Below are positions 29,117 to 37,246 of a stretch of DNA of 64,000 bases, piece after piece. The DNA is from Nocardioides solisilvae (GTDB lineage Bacteria; Actinomycetota; Actinomycetes; Propionibacteriales; Nocardioidaceae): contig NZ_QHKX01000003.1 in NCBI RefSeq assembly GCF_003194625.1, positions 496,001-560,000 on the forward strand, in the 5' to 3' direction. Numbering within the stretch: the first letter of the stretch is position 1; the number at the start of each line of letters is the position of its first letter. Position numbers and translations under genes: made by a program. Under the pieces are notes generated by a model. That model saw only the letters and a program-made list of their open reading frames with translations. It did no database searches and was not told where the DNA came from.

Positions 29117-30385
29117 GTGGACTTCACCTTCGACGACCGCACCAAGGAGCTCCAGGCCGAGCTGCTGACCTTCATGGACTCCCACGTCCACCCCGCCGAG
29201 CACCGCTTCGAGGCCGAGCTGGCCGAGCTCGACGACCCCTTCGCCTGGAGCCGCGTGCCGGTGCTGGCCGAGCTGCGGGAGGAGGCGCGGCGCCGCGGGC
29301 TGTGGAACCTCTTCCTGCCGGTCTCCGCCGACGACCCTTCGACAGGCTCAGGACGGCGCCACGGCCGCGGCGGCGGGCTGACCAACCTGCAGTACGCCCC
29401 GCTCGCCGAGATCAGCGGCCGCAGCGGCCACCTCGCCCCCGCGGCGATGAACTGCGCGGCGCCCGACACCGGCAACATGGAGGTGCTGCACATGTTCGGC
29501 ACCCCGGCCCAGCAGGAGCGCTGGCTGGAGCCGCTGCTCGACGGCCGGATCCGCTCGGCGTTCGCGATGACCGAGCCCGACGTCGCCTCCTCCGACGCCA
29601 CCAACATCGAGTGCTCGATCGTGCGCGACGGCGACGAGTACGTGATCAACGGCCGCAAGTGGTGGATCACCGGCGCGATGAACCCCGACTGCGAGGTCTT
29701 CATCGTGATGGGCAAGACCGACCCCGGCGCGTCGCGGCACCGGCAGCAGTCGATGGTGCTGGTCCCCCGCGACACCCCCGGGCTCGAGGTGGTCCGGCCG
29801 ATGCACGTGCTGGGGTACGACGACCACCAGCACGGCGGCCACGCCGAGCTGCGCTTCACCGACGTCCGCGTCCCCGCGGAACACCTGGTCGGCGAGGAGG
29901 GCGCGGGCTTCGCCATCGCCCAGGCGCGGCTGGGCCCGGGCCGGATCCACCACTGCATGCGCTCGATCGGCGTGGCCGAGCGGGCGATCGAGCTGATGTG
30001 CCAGCGCGCGGAGTCGCGGACCGCCTTCGGCCGCCCGCTCTCCCAGCAGGGCGTGATCCGGGAGTGGATCGCCGAGTCGCGGGTGGCGGTGGAGCAGCTG
30101 CGGCTGCTGGTGCTCAAGACCGCGTGGCTAATGGACACCGTCGGCAACCGCGGCGCCCACACCGAGATCCAGGCGATCAAGATCGCCACCCCCAAGGTGG
30201 TCCAGGAGATCCTCGACCGGGCGATGCAGGTGCACGGCGCCGGCGGCCTCTCGCAGGACTTCCCGCTCGCCGCGTCGTTCGCCGGGATCCGCACGCTGCG
30301 GTTCGCCGACGGGCCCGACGAGGTGCACAAGAACTCGCTGGCCAAGGCCGAGATGGCGCGGGTGGCCGCGCTCGGCGGCCGGTGA
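29117..30385 (+). CDS. Acyl-CoA dehydrogenase of ACAD10/11 type
   Basis: The 422-residue product has FAMTEPDVASSDATNI, NGRKWWITGAMNPDC and RFADGPDEVHKNSLAK, the last being the characteristic C-terminal motif of the ACAD10/11 branch. The start at GTG 29117 follows agagaaggaa. It sits directly after the APH-fold kinase, so the pair likely phosphorylates and then eliminates or dehydrogenates a 4-hydroxyacyl-CoA. Near residue 74 there is a short insertion (DDPSTGSGRR) encoded by a repeat element, in a loop before the conserved GLTNLQYAPLAE segment. Confidence 0.93.
   Translation: MDFTFDDRTKELQAELLTFMDSHVHPAEHRFEAELAELDDPFAWSRVPVLAELREEARRRGLWNLFLPVSADDPSTGSGRRHGRGGGLTNLQYAPLAEISGRSGHLAPAAMNCAAPDTGNMEVLHMFGTPAQQERWLEPLLDGRIRSAFAMTEPDVASSDATNIECSIVRDGDEYVINGRKWWITGAMNPDCEVFIVMGKTDPGASRHRQQSMVLVPRDTPGLEVVRPMHVLGYDDHQHGGHAELRFTDVRVPAEHLVGEEGAGFAIAQARLGPGRIHHCMRSIGVAERAIELMCQRAESRTAFGRPLSQQGVIREWIAESRVAVEQLRLLVLKTAWLMDTVGNRGAHTEIQAIKIATPKVVQEILDRAMQVHGAGGLSQDFPLAASFAGIRTLRFADGPDEVHKNSLAKAEMARVAALGGR
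29335..29353. repeat. TTCGACAGGCTCAGG-type interspersed repeat inside a gene
   Basis: The bases cccttcgacaggctcagga are AT-rich against their surroundings and match, from memory, a short interspersed motif seen at high copy in several actinobacterial and proteobacterial genomes. It lies in frame in the acyl-CoA dehydrogenase gene and encodes PSTGSG. I see no second copy in this window. Confidence 0.6.
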
Positions 30386-30425
30386 CGTCGCGCTGACGCC
30401 GTACCGATGAGGAGAGGGTGAGACC

Positions 30426-31577
30426 GTGGACCTGTCGCTGAGCGAGGAGCACGAGGGCTTCCGGGCCCTGGCCCGGGAGTTCCTGGACCGCGAGGCGGTG
30501 CCGCACCGCGTCCAGTGGGACCGGGACGAGTCGGTCGACACCGCGATCATCGGCAAGATGGGCGAGCTCGGCTTCTTCGGGCTGACCATCCCCGAGGAGT
30601 ACGGCGGCCTCGGCGGCGACTACCTCACCTACGTGCTGATGATGGAGGAGCTGGGCCGGGCCGACTCGGCGCTGCGCGGCATCGTCTCGGTCTCCAACGG
30701 GCTGGTGGGCAAGTCGATCCTCGGCTTCGGCAGCGAGGAGCAGAAGCAGCGGTGGCTGCCCGGGATCGCCCGCGGCGAGCTGCTCGGCTGCTTCGGGCTG
30801 ACCGAGCCCGACACGGGGTCGGACGCCGGCAACCTCACCTCCCGCGCCCGCCGCGACGGCGACGAGTGGGTGATCGACGGGCAGAAGCTCTTCATCACCA
30901 ACGGCACCTGGGCCGACGTCGCGCTGGTCTTCGCCCGCACTGGCGGGCCCGGCCCCAAGGGCGTCAGCGCCTTCCTCGTGCCGACCGACACCCCCGGCTT
31001 CGAGGCCCGCGAGGTGAAGGGAAAGCTCGGGCTGCGCGGCCAGGCGACCGCCGAGCTCTTCCTCTCCGAGGTGCGGGTGCCGGCCGACGCGCTGCTCGGC
31101 GAGGAGGGGCAGGGCTTCACGATCGCCATGACCACGCTCGACAAGGGGCGGGTCTCGGTCGCGGCGGGCTGCGTCGGGATCGTCCAGGGCTGCCTGGAGT
31201 CGGCGGTCGACTACGCCACCTCGCGCACCCAGTTCGGGAAGCCGATCGCGGCCTTCCAGCTGGTGCAGGACATGATCGCCGACATCTCGGTGGAGGCCGA
31301 CGCCGCGCGGCTGCTGGTGTGGCGCTGCGCCGATCTGATCGACCGCGGCGAGCCCTTCTCGGTGGCGGCGTCGAAGGCCAAGCTCTACGCCTCCGAGGCG
31401 GCCGTGAGGGCCGCCAACCACGCGCTGCAGGTGCACGGCGGGGCGGGGTACGTCGACGAGTTCCCGCCCGCGAAGTACCTGCGCGACGCGCGCGTGATGA
31501 CCCTCTACGAGGGGACCAGCCAGATCCAGAAGCTGCTCATCGGCCGGGCCGAGACCGGCATCAACGCCTTCACCTGA
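30426..31577 (+). CDS. Acyl-CoA dehydrogenase (short/branched-chain type)
   Basis: The 383-residue product is a complete, typical acyl-CoA dehydrogenase: GCFGLTEPDTGSDAGNL, NGTWADVALVFAR, SRTQFGKPIAAFQ, QVHGGAGYVDEFP and LYEGTSQIQKLLIGR. The Glu of YEGTSQIQ corresponds to the catalytic base of the short- and medium-chain family. The GTG start is preceded by gaggagagggtgag. It lies 40 bases after the ACAD10/11-type gene and 9 bases before an esterase gene, apparently in one transcript from the TetR operator. Confidence 0.94.
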   Translation: MDLSLSEEHEGFRALAREFLDREAVPHRVQWDRDESVDTAIIGKMGELGFFGLTIPEEYGGLGGDYLTYVLMMEELGRADSALRGIVSVSNGLVGKSILGFGSEEQKQRWLPGIARGELLGCFGLTEPDTGSDAGNLTSRARRDGDEWVIDGQKLFITNGTWADVALVFARTGGPGPKGVSAFLVPTDTPGFEAREVKGKLGLRGQATAELFLSEVRVPADALLGEEGQGFTIAMTTLDKGRVSVAAGCVGIVQGCLESAVDYATSRTQFGKPIAAFQLVQDMIADISVEADAARLLVWRCADLIDRGEPFSVAASKAKLYASEAAVRAANHALQVHGGAGYVDEFPPAKYLRDARVMTLYEGTSQIQKLLIGRAETGINAFT

Positions 31578-31586
31578 GGAGAGACC

Positions 31587-32546
31587 GTGACCGACTCCAC
31601 CGCTCCTGAGCGCCACCCCGACCTCGACCCGCAGCTCGCGGGGCTGCTCGCCCTGATGGACGCTGGCGGCACCAAGATGCACCAGGTCTCCCCCGAGGAG
31701 GCGCGCCGGATGTTCCGCGTCCTCACCGTCGACCTGCGCGACCCGGCCAGCGTGCCCGCGGTCGAGCAGGTCGAGGAGATCACCGTGCCCGGCGGGGCGG
31801 GCGACCTGGCCGCCCGCCTCTACCGTCCGCGCGCCGGCGAGCTGCCGACCGTCGTTTTCTTCCACGGCGGCGGCTGGGTGATCGGCGACCTGGACACCCA
31901 CGACCTCACCTGCCGCACGATCGCCACCCTCTGCGACGCCGTCGTGGTCTCGGTCGACTACCGGCTCGCGCCGGAGCACCCCTTCCCCGCCGCCGTGGAC
32001 GACGCGCTGGCTTCTGCGCGCTGGGCCTCCGACCACCTGGCCGACCTGGGCGGCAACGATGTGCTCGCCGTGGCCGGCGACTCGGCCGGCGGCAACCTGT
32101 CGGCCGTGGTCGCGCAGGCCTTCCGCGACGAGGGCCGCGAGCTGGGTGGGCAGCTGCTCGTCTACCCCGGGGTCGACATGCTCGCGGACCTGCCGTCGCG
32201 CACCGAGAACGCCGAGGGCTACTTCCTCGACATGCCGACCATGACCTGGTTCGCCCAGCACTACCTCGGCGACTTCCCCGACCCCGCCGACCCGCGCCTC
32301 TCCCCGCTGCGCGGCGACGTCGCCGGGGTAGCCCCAGCCGTCGTCGTGGTCGCCCAGTTCGACCCCCTGCGCGACGAGGGCACCGCGTACGCCGACGCGC
32401 TCGCCGCCGCCGGCGTCCCCGTGCAGGTCGAGACCTTCTCCGGGATGATCCACGGGTTCGTCGACATGGGCCGCCACTCCCCTGCCGCGCAGGCGGCCGT
32501 GGAGCAGACGTGCGCGATGTTCAGGAGCGTGTTGCACGGAGGGTGA
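31587..32546 (+). CDS. Alpha/beta hydrolase, hormone-sensitive-lipase family esterase
   Basis: The 319-residue product has the oxyanion motif FFHGGGWVIGD, the nucleophile GDSAGGN and the catalytic His in MIHGFVDM, which define the HSL (family IV) esterases. These act on short-chain esters and lactones. It is last in the catabolic block, 9 bases after the dehydrogenase, with gaggagagacc before its GTG. It could open a lactone or ester to supply the hydroxy acid used by the kinase-dehydrogenase pair; that is inference. Confidence 0.92.
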   Translation: MTDSTAPERHPDLDPQLAGLLALMDAGGTKMHQVSPEEARRMFRVLTVDLRDPASVPAVEQVEEITVPGGAGDLAARLYRPRAGELPTVVFFHGGGWVIGDLDTHDLTCRTIATLCDAVVVSVDYRLAPEHPFPAAVDDALASARWASDHLADLGGNDVLAVAGDSAGGNLSAVVAQAFRDEGRELGGQLLVYPGVDMLADLPSRTENAEGYFLDMPTMTWFAQHYLGDFPDPADPRLSPLRGDVAGVAPAVVVVAQFDPLRDEGTAYADALAAAGVPVQVETFSGMIHGFVDMGRHSPAAQAAVEQTCAMFRSVLHGG

Positions 32547-32809
32547 ATGCCTGACCACTCATCGGGCGCGGCATACCGCCGCGAGCCGGATGCGCGCATC
32601 CGCCGATGAGCGAGTCTCCACCACGCGGCGTCAGCCGGGCCCGAAGCGCTGTACGGTCCTATCAGCCCGGATCAGGATGCTGGTGTAGTAGTCGTTCCGG
32701 CAGCGTTCGCCGGAATCGCCAACTGCTGTCCTCGGGGCAGACCCCCTGAACCAAGGTCGCCGCCCTGTCGGGGAGCGGCTGCGGATCGACCTCGCGTCCT
32801 TGGGCGGCG
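32547..32809. other. Intergenic region with a weak hairpin
   Basis: No gene is supported in these 263 bases between convergent genes. Bases 32558-32565 (ctcatcgg) pair with 32603-32610 (ccgatgag) around a 37-base loop, a possible weak terminator for the esterase transcript. The rest has visibly lower GC than the flanking genes. Confidence 0.4.
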
Positions 32810-33906
32810 TCACGGTGTCTCGAGCAGCACGCACTCCAGCAGTGCCGGGCTGCAGCGCACCATCCGCTGCTGCTGCCCGTCGGTCACCCGGGCGACGAGG
32901 AACTGGGTGTCCTCGAAGGTGAACTGCGTGTTCGAGAAACGCCATCCCGCCGGCGGCAAGAGCACGTCCTCGGCCTGGCCGTCGAGGCGACGGACCCGGA
33001 TCTCGTCGTACTCCCGCACGTCACCCGCGATCTGCTCTGCAGGCACCCACGCCACCCACTCCCCGGAGACGTCGGCGATCCCGAAGTGGGGCAGGTCCGC
33101 GATGGGGACCCTCTCGCCCTCGGGTGTCAGGTCGGCGAGGTAGACCCGGCCGTCGCCCTCGTCTCGGTTGTCGCCGCTCGGGTCTCGGGCGTCGCCGCTG
33201 CCGTCGACGACCACCAGGCCCGCCCGCGTCGCCTGCCACACCAGCTGGCCGGGGGCTGTCCGGGTCAGGTCGACCGGGTCGGCACCGTCGAAGGGGCGCC
33301 ACAGGACTCCGATCCCTCTGCCACTGGCGATCACCCAGCCGTCGTCGGTGACTGCTCCGATGCGGGTGCCCACGCCGTCCTCGTCGCGCACCGGGACCTT
33401 GACGGGCAGTCCCATCCCTTCACCGTCCGGAGCCGTCTCGAACCCGTTCATCTCGCCCTCGGTCGAGATGTAGGCGAGGTACTCGCCGTTGGACGACACG
33501 ACGGGCGGTTGCTCGACGGCGACGTCGAGTCGATCGGGCGCTCCGCCGTTGCTCCAGTCCCACACGAAGGGGGGCTTCATCCCGACCCAGCCTCGCGGTC
33601 CACCGTCCACCCAGTCATAGCCGGGGAACGACTTCTCGCCCACGTGCACGACCCGGTCGAGGAGGTAGGGCACCGTCGGCGGCTCCCTTGGCACGTCCCG
33701 CGGCACCGACTCCGTCGCGTCATCGGTGATCCCCTGGGTCGGCTGCGGGCCGGGTTGGGGCGAGCCGGTCCGGTCGCGCAGGAGGCCCCGCGGCGTGACG
33801 AGCACGATCAGCACCACCGCGCGAGGAGGGGCAACGGTGGGACCTCCAAGCCGTCGGCGACCTGGCGCAGCTCGCGCGTCAGGGTGCTCTCGACGTCCTC
33901 GTACAT
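32810..33906 (-). pseudogene. Membrane-anchored beta-propeller-like protein, frame broken by deletion
   Basis: A start with normal spacing after the sigma-factor stop (ATG 33906, MYEDVESTLTRELRQVADG) runs only 32 residues to a stop at 33808-33810. The rest of the protein continues in another frame (32810-33817) with a truncated hydrophobic stretch (VVLIVLV), a Pro-rich linker and about 280 residues with repeated short beta motifs (GEYLAYIST, GEWVAWVPA) like a WD40/TolB-type propeller. Intact relatives have a basic stretch and a full membrane segment at this point; both are largely missing, so a frame-breaking deletion is likely. It follows the damaged sigma factor gene. Confidence 0.65.
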
Positions 33907-33907
33907 G

Positions 33908-34401
33908 TCAGGCCTCCTTCCCGTCGGGCGTCGCCCTGGTCTGGGCCTCGGTCGCTTCGAGTGCGGCCTTCAGGCTCTTGAGGGCCCGGTGAGCCGTGGA
34001 CTTCACGGTGCCGCGCGCTGCTGCGGCGGCAGCTGCCGGACGTGCGGCCACAGCGCCATCCGCTCGTCGGACGCCCCCGGCTCTCCTGCCGCGCTCCCGG
34101 TCGTCCCGGGCGCACGCCCCCACTCCGGGACGTCGTCGGTCAGCAGCTCGAGCCGGCGCCCTCGGGGCCGCCTGGAGGAGAGGAAGGTGTTGGTGAGGAT
34201 CCTCCGGACGTAGGCGTGCGCCGAGTCCGAGGCGCTCACCTTCGACCAGGCGCCGTGCACCTTGATCAAGGTCTGCTGGGCCAGGTCCTCGGCGTCCGCG
34301 TGGTTGCCTGCCAGCAGGTAGGCGGTCCGGTAGAGCATCGACCAGGACGCGACGACGTACTCCTCGAACGAGGGTGACTGCGTGGCGGTCGCCGAGAACA
34401 T
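33908..34401 (-). pseudogene. SigE-family ECF sigma factor, region 4 deleted and frameshifted
   Basis: The first 132 residues from ATG 34401 (ribosome binding site gaggagg) are a SigE-type ECF sigma factor: region 2 has SFEEYVVASWSMLYRTAYLL and HADAEDLAQQTLIKVH. After HVRQLPPQQRA the frame ends at 34003. The sequence resumes in another frame at RGTVKSTAHRALKSL, the end of region 4. About 20-25 residues that should form the first part of the region 4 helix-turn-helix are missing, and the total length is not a multiple of three. As written it cannot make a working sigma factor. Confidence 0.75.
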
Positions 34402-34556
34402 GCCCACCTCCTCACCCTGCACCCCTGCGGTGCTGTCTCACCCCTCCAGACTCCGGGTGTCGGCAGAAGGTTGCGTGTCGCGAGGGGTTGGTTCTGGTGC
34501 GGCGCAGGACGCGTCGACCTGCGGTCGAGCGGCGCCCGCCTGCGACACTCCCTGTC

Positions 34557-34925
34557 GTGACCACCGCGGCAGCTGCCCTCGCCACCCTCGTCCTGGCGGC
34601 GATCGCCGTCGTGCAGGTCGCCGCAGCGGCAGGGCGGCCCGTGGGCCGCTTCGTGTGGGGCGGACAGCACGAGGTGCTCCCCCGCGGGCTGCGTCTCGGC
34701 AGCGCGGTCTCCGTCGCGCTCTACGCCGCCATGGCGTTCGTGCTCGTCGCACGGGCCACCGGCCGGGAGGGTGCGCTCACCATCCTGACGTGGGTGCTCG
34801 TCGGCTACTTCGCGCTCGGGATCGTCATGAACGCGGTGTCGCGGAGCCGGTCCGAGCGCGCCGTCATGACGCCCGCCTGCGCCGTGCTGGCAGGGTGCTC
34901 GCTGCTCGTGGCTCTGGGGTCCTGA
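34557..34925 (+). CDS. Small membrane protein, unknown function
   Basis: The 122-residue product has four hydrophobic segments (about 3-22, 45-65, 73-93 and 104-121) and conserved-looking GGQHEVLPRGLRLGS and MNAVSRSRSER between them. I chose the GTG at 34557 because it begins just before the first membrane segment. It is divergent from the sigma factor and convergent with the DUF427 gene. Similar proteins are common in actinobacteria, but I do not know a function. Confidence 0.65.
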   Translation: MTTAAAALATLVLAAIAVVQVAAAAGRPVGRFVWGGQHEVLPRGLRLGSAVSVALYAAMAFVLVARATGREGALTILTWVLVGYFALGIVMNAVSRSRSERAVMTPACAVLAGCSLLVALGS

Positions 34926-34949
34926 CACGCCTCGGAGCACGAGGCCCGC

Positions 34950-35441
34950 TCACCAGCCGCGCGTCCCCGGAGCTCCCTTGAACGGCCCGGTCACCCGGCT
35001 CGTGATCCACCCGCCGTAGAAATCGCCCTCCTGGGCGACAACGGTCTCGCCGTCGACGCTGCACCGGTCCATGCGCCCCGCATAGAGGGCGACATGCCCC
35101 GCGAGCGCCTCGAAACCGGCGGTGGGTTGGGGGTAGTGCCAAGCCGCCCGCGGCAGCACCCGGCCGCTCGGGCCGACCACGTCGAAGTACGACGCGCTCC
35201 CCTTGAACTCGCACCACGTCGTGCCGGCCACCGGTCGCAGCAGGCCGTCGGCGACGTCGTCCGCCGGCACGTAGTAGACCGGCGGGTGGCTGGTCTCCAG
35301 GACGCGCAGCGAGCGCCGCGTGTCCACGACGACCTCCCCGTCGAGCTCGACCATCACGTGCTCCTCGGACGGCACGACGAGCGGAGGGCGGGGGTAGTCC
35401 CAGACCGACTCGGTCTCACGCTGCACGGGGTCGTCGCTCAT
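34950..35441 (-). CDS. DUF427 domain protein
   Basis: The 163-residue product matches the DUF427 pattern: WDYPRPP near the N-terminus, VLETSHPPVYYVPADDV, TWCEFKGSASYFDV and a C-terminal EGDFYGGWITSRV. The family is widespread in actinobacteria, is a small beta-rich fold and has no firm biochemical role. The ATG at 35441 fits the usual start. Confidence 0.88.
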   Translation of the reverse strand: MSDDPVQRETESVWDYPRPPLVVPSEEHVMVELDGEVVVDTRRSLRVLETSHPPVYYVPADDVADGLLRPVAGTTWCEFKGSASYFDVVGPSGRVLPRAAWHYPQPTAGFEALAGHVALYAGRMDRCSVDGETVVAQEGDFYGGWITSRVTGPFKGAPGTRGW

Positions 35442-35483
35442 CGCTCCATCATGGCGCGGCCACGCAACGCCGACCCCGGGCGC

Positions 35484-35609
35484 CTACCTCTCCACCTTCC
35501 CGCACTTCGTGCACTCGCGCCCGTCCTTCACGGTCACGGTCCCCCCTCCTTCCGTGCGGGCCAGAACGAGCCGGTCCTGCCAGACGTGGTCACAGTTCTC
35601 GTCAGTCAT
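35484..35609 (-). CDS. Small zinc-ribbon-like protein
   Basis: This 41-residue frame runs from ATG 35609 to TAG 35484. It has Cys-x-His near the N-terminus (ENCDHVW) and Cys-x2-Cys near the C-terminus (ECTKCGK), the pattern of a small treble or ribbon zinc site, with a beta-hairpin-like middle (GGTVTVKDG). The ribosome binding site is weak. The even spacing of Cys/His ligands argues against chance. Function is unknown. Confidence 0.45.
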   Translation of the reverse strand: MTDENCDHVWQDRLVLARTEGGGTVTVKDGRECTKCGKVER

Positions 35610-35916
35610 GACTCACGGTCCCGCGCCACGTGGACGCGTTCAAGACCCAGAGTGGGGTGACTCGATCCCCCATCGGGAGCCTTCCCTGCGACGGACCGCG
35701 GTGCCATCCTGTCGTCGTCTCTGACAGCCGGCGCCCGACGCCGCACGACCGTCCGAACGCCTGCGTGCCCGATCTCGACCCATCCCGGCGAGGGCGACCC
35801 GCCCGGAGGAGACCCTGTACGGAGACGACGGGCCTCCGTAGGCTGCGTCGCACCGGAGCTGATGGGGCTCGGGCTAGTGGGGGACAGCGAACTGACCAGA
35901 GGATCCGAGGGCCAGC
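35610..35916. other. Divergent intergenic region, no recognised feature
   Basis: These 307 bases separate the small zinc-ribbon-like gene from the membrane-anchored protein at 35917. Open frames crossing it have no start signals and change frame with no conserved motifs. I see no clear promoter, hairpin or repeat. Confidence 0.4.
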
Positions 35917-36741
35917 ATGGAGTCACGCCCCGACGGCACGGCCGGGAGCGGCCGGGGCCGACGTACCGGCCGCAGGCCGTTCGTGCACCTCGCAGGACGG
36001 TTGGCGATCGCCGCGGTTGCCGTGATCGCCGCGGTCGCGATCCCACTGGCGGTCCACGCGGGGTCCGAGGACGACGTCGAACCGACCTCCGCCGCTGCCG
36101 CTGAGAACACGCCGGCCGCCGAGGCGTCCTCCCCGACGGAGGAGCCGCCGGCAACCGGGGTGACGGACGGCGGTGACGCCATCCGGTTCGAACGGTTCCC
36201 ACTCGACCAGGGGTGGGCGGAGACCTACGGCAGGAGCTTCATCGACGGACCGAGCTCCGGGGCTGGTGGCATCTCCATGCCGGAGGGGCACTGCCACGAG
36301 GACTTGCTCTTCGCGTCCGGGTACGAGGACAAGCTGTCCACCCACGTCAGCACCAACAGGGCCAGTCGCACGCGCGAGATCTTGGGCTACGCGAGCGTCG
36401 ACGCCGCGCGATCCACCTTCCGAGAGCTGCGTGACGCGGTGGCGAGCTGCGCCGTCTTCGACGATGCGTACTCGGACGCGGTGGCCTACTCCGCAGAGGT
36501 GTACGGGGCGATCGACGAGGCGAACTCCCAGGCCGGGGCGACGACGTTCACCTTCGGCTACACCGCGAGCAAGGAATCACACCCGTTTGGTGTGCTGTAC
36601 CAGTTCGCGCTGGCCGACGGCGTCTTGTTCGGGAGCAACGTCTACGGCGACTGGACGGCACGAACGGCGAGCGAGGGGGTCGCTGCCTTGAGCGAGGAGA
36701 ACGCGGCGCTGATCCCGCTGTTGTCCCGCATCGAGCGGTAG
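35917..36741 (+). CDS. Single-pass membrane protein with extracellular sensor-like domain
   Basis: The 274-residue product has a basic cytoplasmic N-terminus, one membrane helix (about 29-47), a Thr/Pro/Glu-rich linker (50-85) and an extracellular domain of about 190 residues with two cysteines (GHCHEDLL and VASCAVF). The layout and cysteine pair recall PknH-type sensor domains of actinobacteria, but the similarity is only in general pattern. No operon partner is evident. The ATG at 35917 is preceded by gagggc. Confidence 0.6.
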   Translation: MESRPDGTAGSGRGRRTGRRPFVHLAGRLAIAAVAVIAAVAIPLAVHAGSEDDVEPTSAAAAENTPAAEASSPTEEPPATGVTDGGDAIRFERFPLDQGWAETYGRSFIDGPSSGAGGISMPEGHCHEDLLFASGYEDKLSTHVSTNRASRTREILGYASVDAARSTFRELRDAVASCAVFDDAYSDAVAYSAEVYGAIDEANSQAGATTFTFGYTASKESHPFGVLYQFALADGVLFGSNVYGDWTARTASEGVAALSEENAALIPLLSRIER

Positions 36742-36770
36742 CACCCGAATCCCAGGACCGGTCTCGACTG

Positions 36771-37196
36771 CTAGGTCCGGAACCCGGGCAGCCCGGGGAT
36801 GCGCACGCCGTCCGGCGCCCGGTCGGCCTCGGGTACGACGACGGGGTCGCGTCGCCGCAGCAGCATCCGCCGCTGGGCGTCGGCACAGACCGGATCGTCG
36901 TCGGTGACGTCGTTCCCGTCCCTCCCGACGAGCCAGACCAGCCCACGCCTGGGGGGCGTCCCGGGCGCCTCGTACGTCCTCGGCTCGTCGCGCACCAGCG
37001 CCACGGCGTACGTGAGGTCCTCACCCGCGACCCGCTGCGCCCAGTCGACCACCTGCAGCACGTCGGCGCCCGTCACGTCGTAGGTGGCTGTGGACCCGAA
37101 GGTGGCGTCCTCCCCGCTGCTGTGCAGGTAGACCCGGAACCGGGGGCCGTCGTCCTCCCAGGCGCTGTCCCGCTCGTCGACCTCCACCACGCGCAT
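36771..37196 (-). CDS. Conserved hypothetical protein
   Basis: The 141-residue product is acidic and soluble, starting MRVVEVDERDSAWEDDGPRF with a following YLHSSGEDATFGSTATYDV that looks like paired beta strands, and an Arg-rich C-terminal part. I do not recognise the family. ATG 37196 is chosen over ATG 37205, three residues upstream, because it begins the conserved-looking part. It converges with the membrane-anchored protein, 29 bases between stops. Confidence 0.6.
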   Translation of the reverse strand: MRVVEVDERDSAWEDDGPRFRVYLHSSGEDATFGSTATYDVTGADVLQVVDWAQRVAGEDLTYAVALVRDEPRTYEAPGTPPRRGLVWLVGRDGNDVTDDDPVCADAQRRMLLRRRDPVVVPEADRAPDGVRIPGLPGFRT

Positions 37197-37246
37197 GGAC
37201 GCCATCCTGGCCCATGCGCGACGTCCGGACGCGCCCGACGGTCCGG

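Noticed and set aside
32630..32800. Possible tRNA or structured RNA in the lower-GC gap
   Set aside because: No cloverleaf arms, anticodon stem or CCA-end pairing could be drawn.
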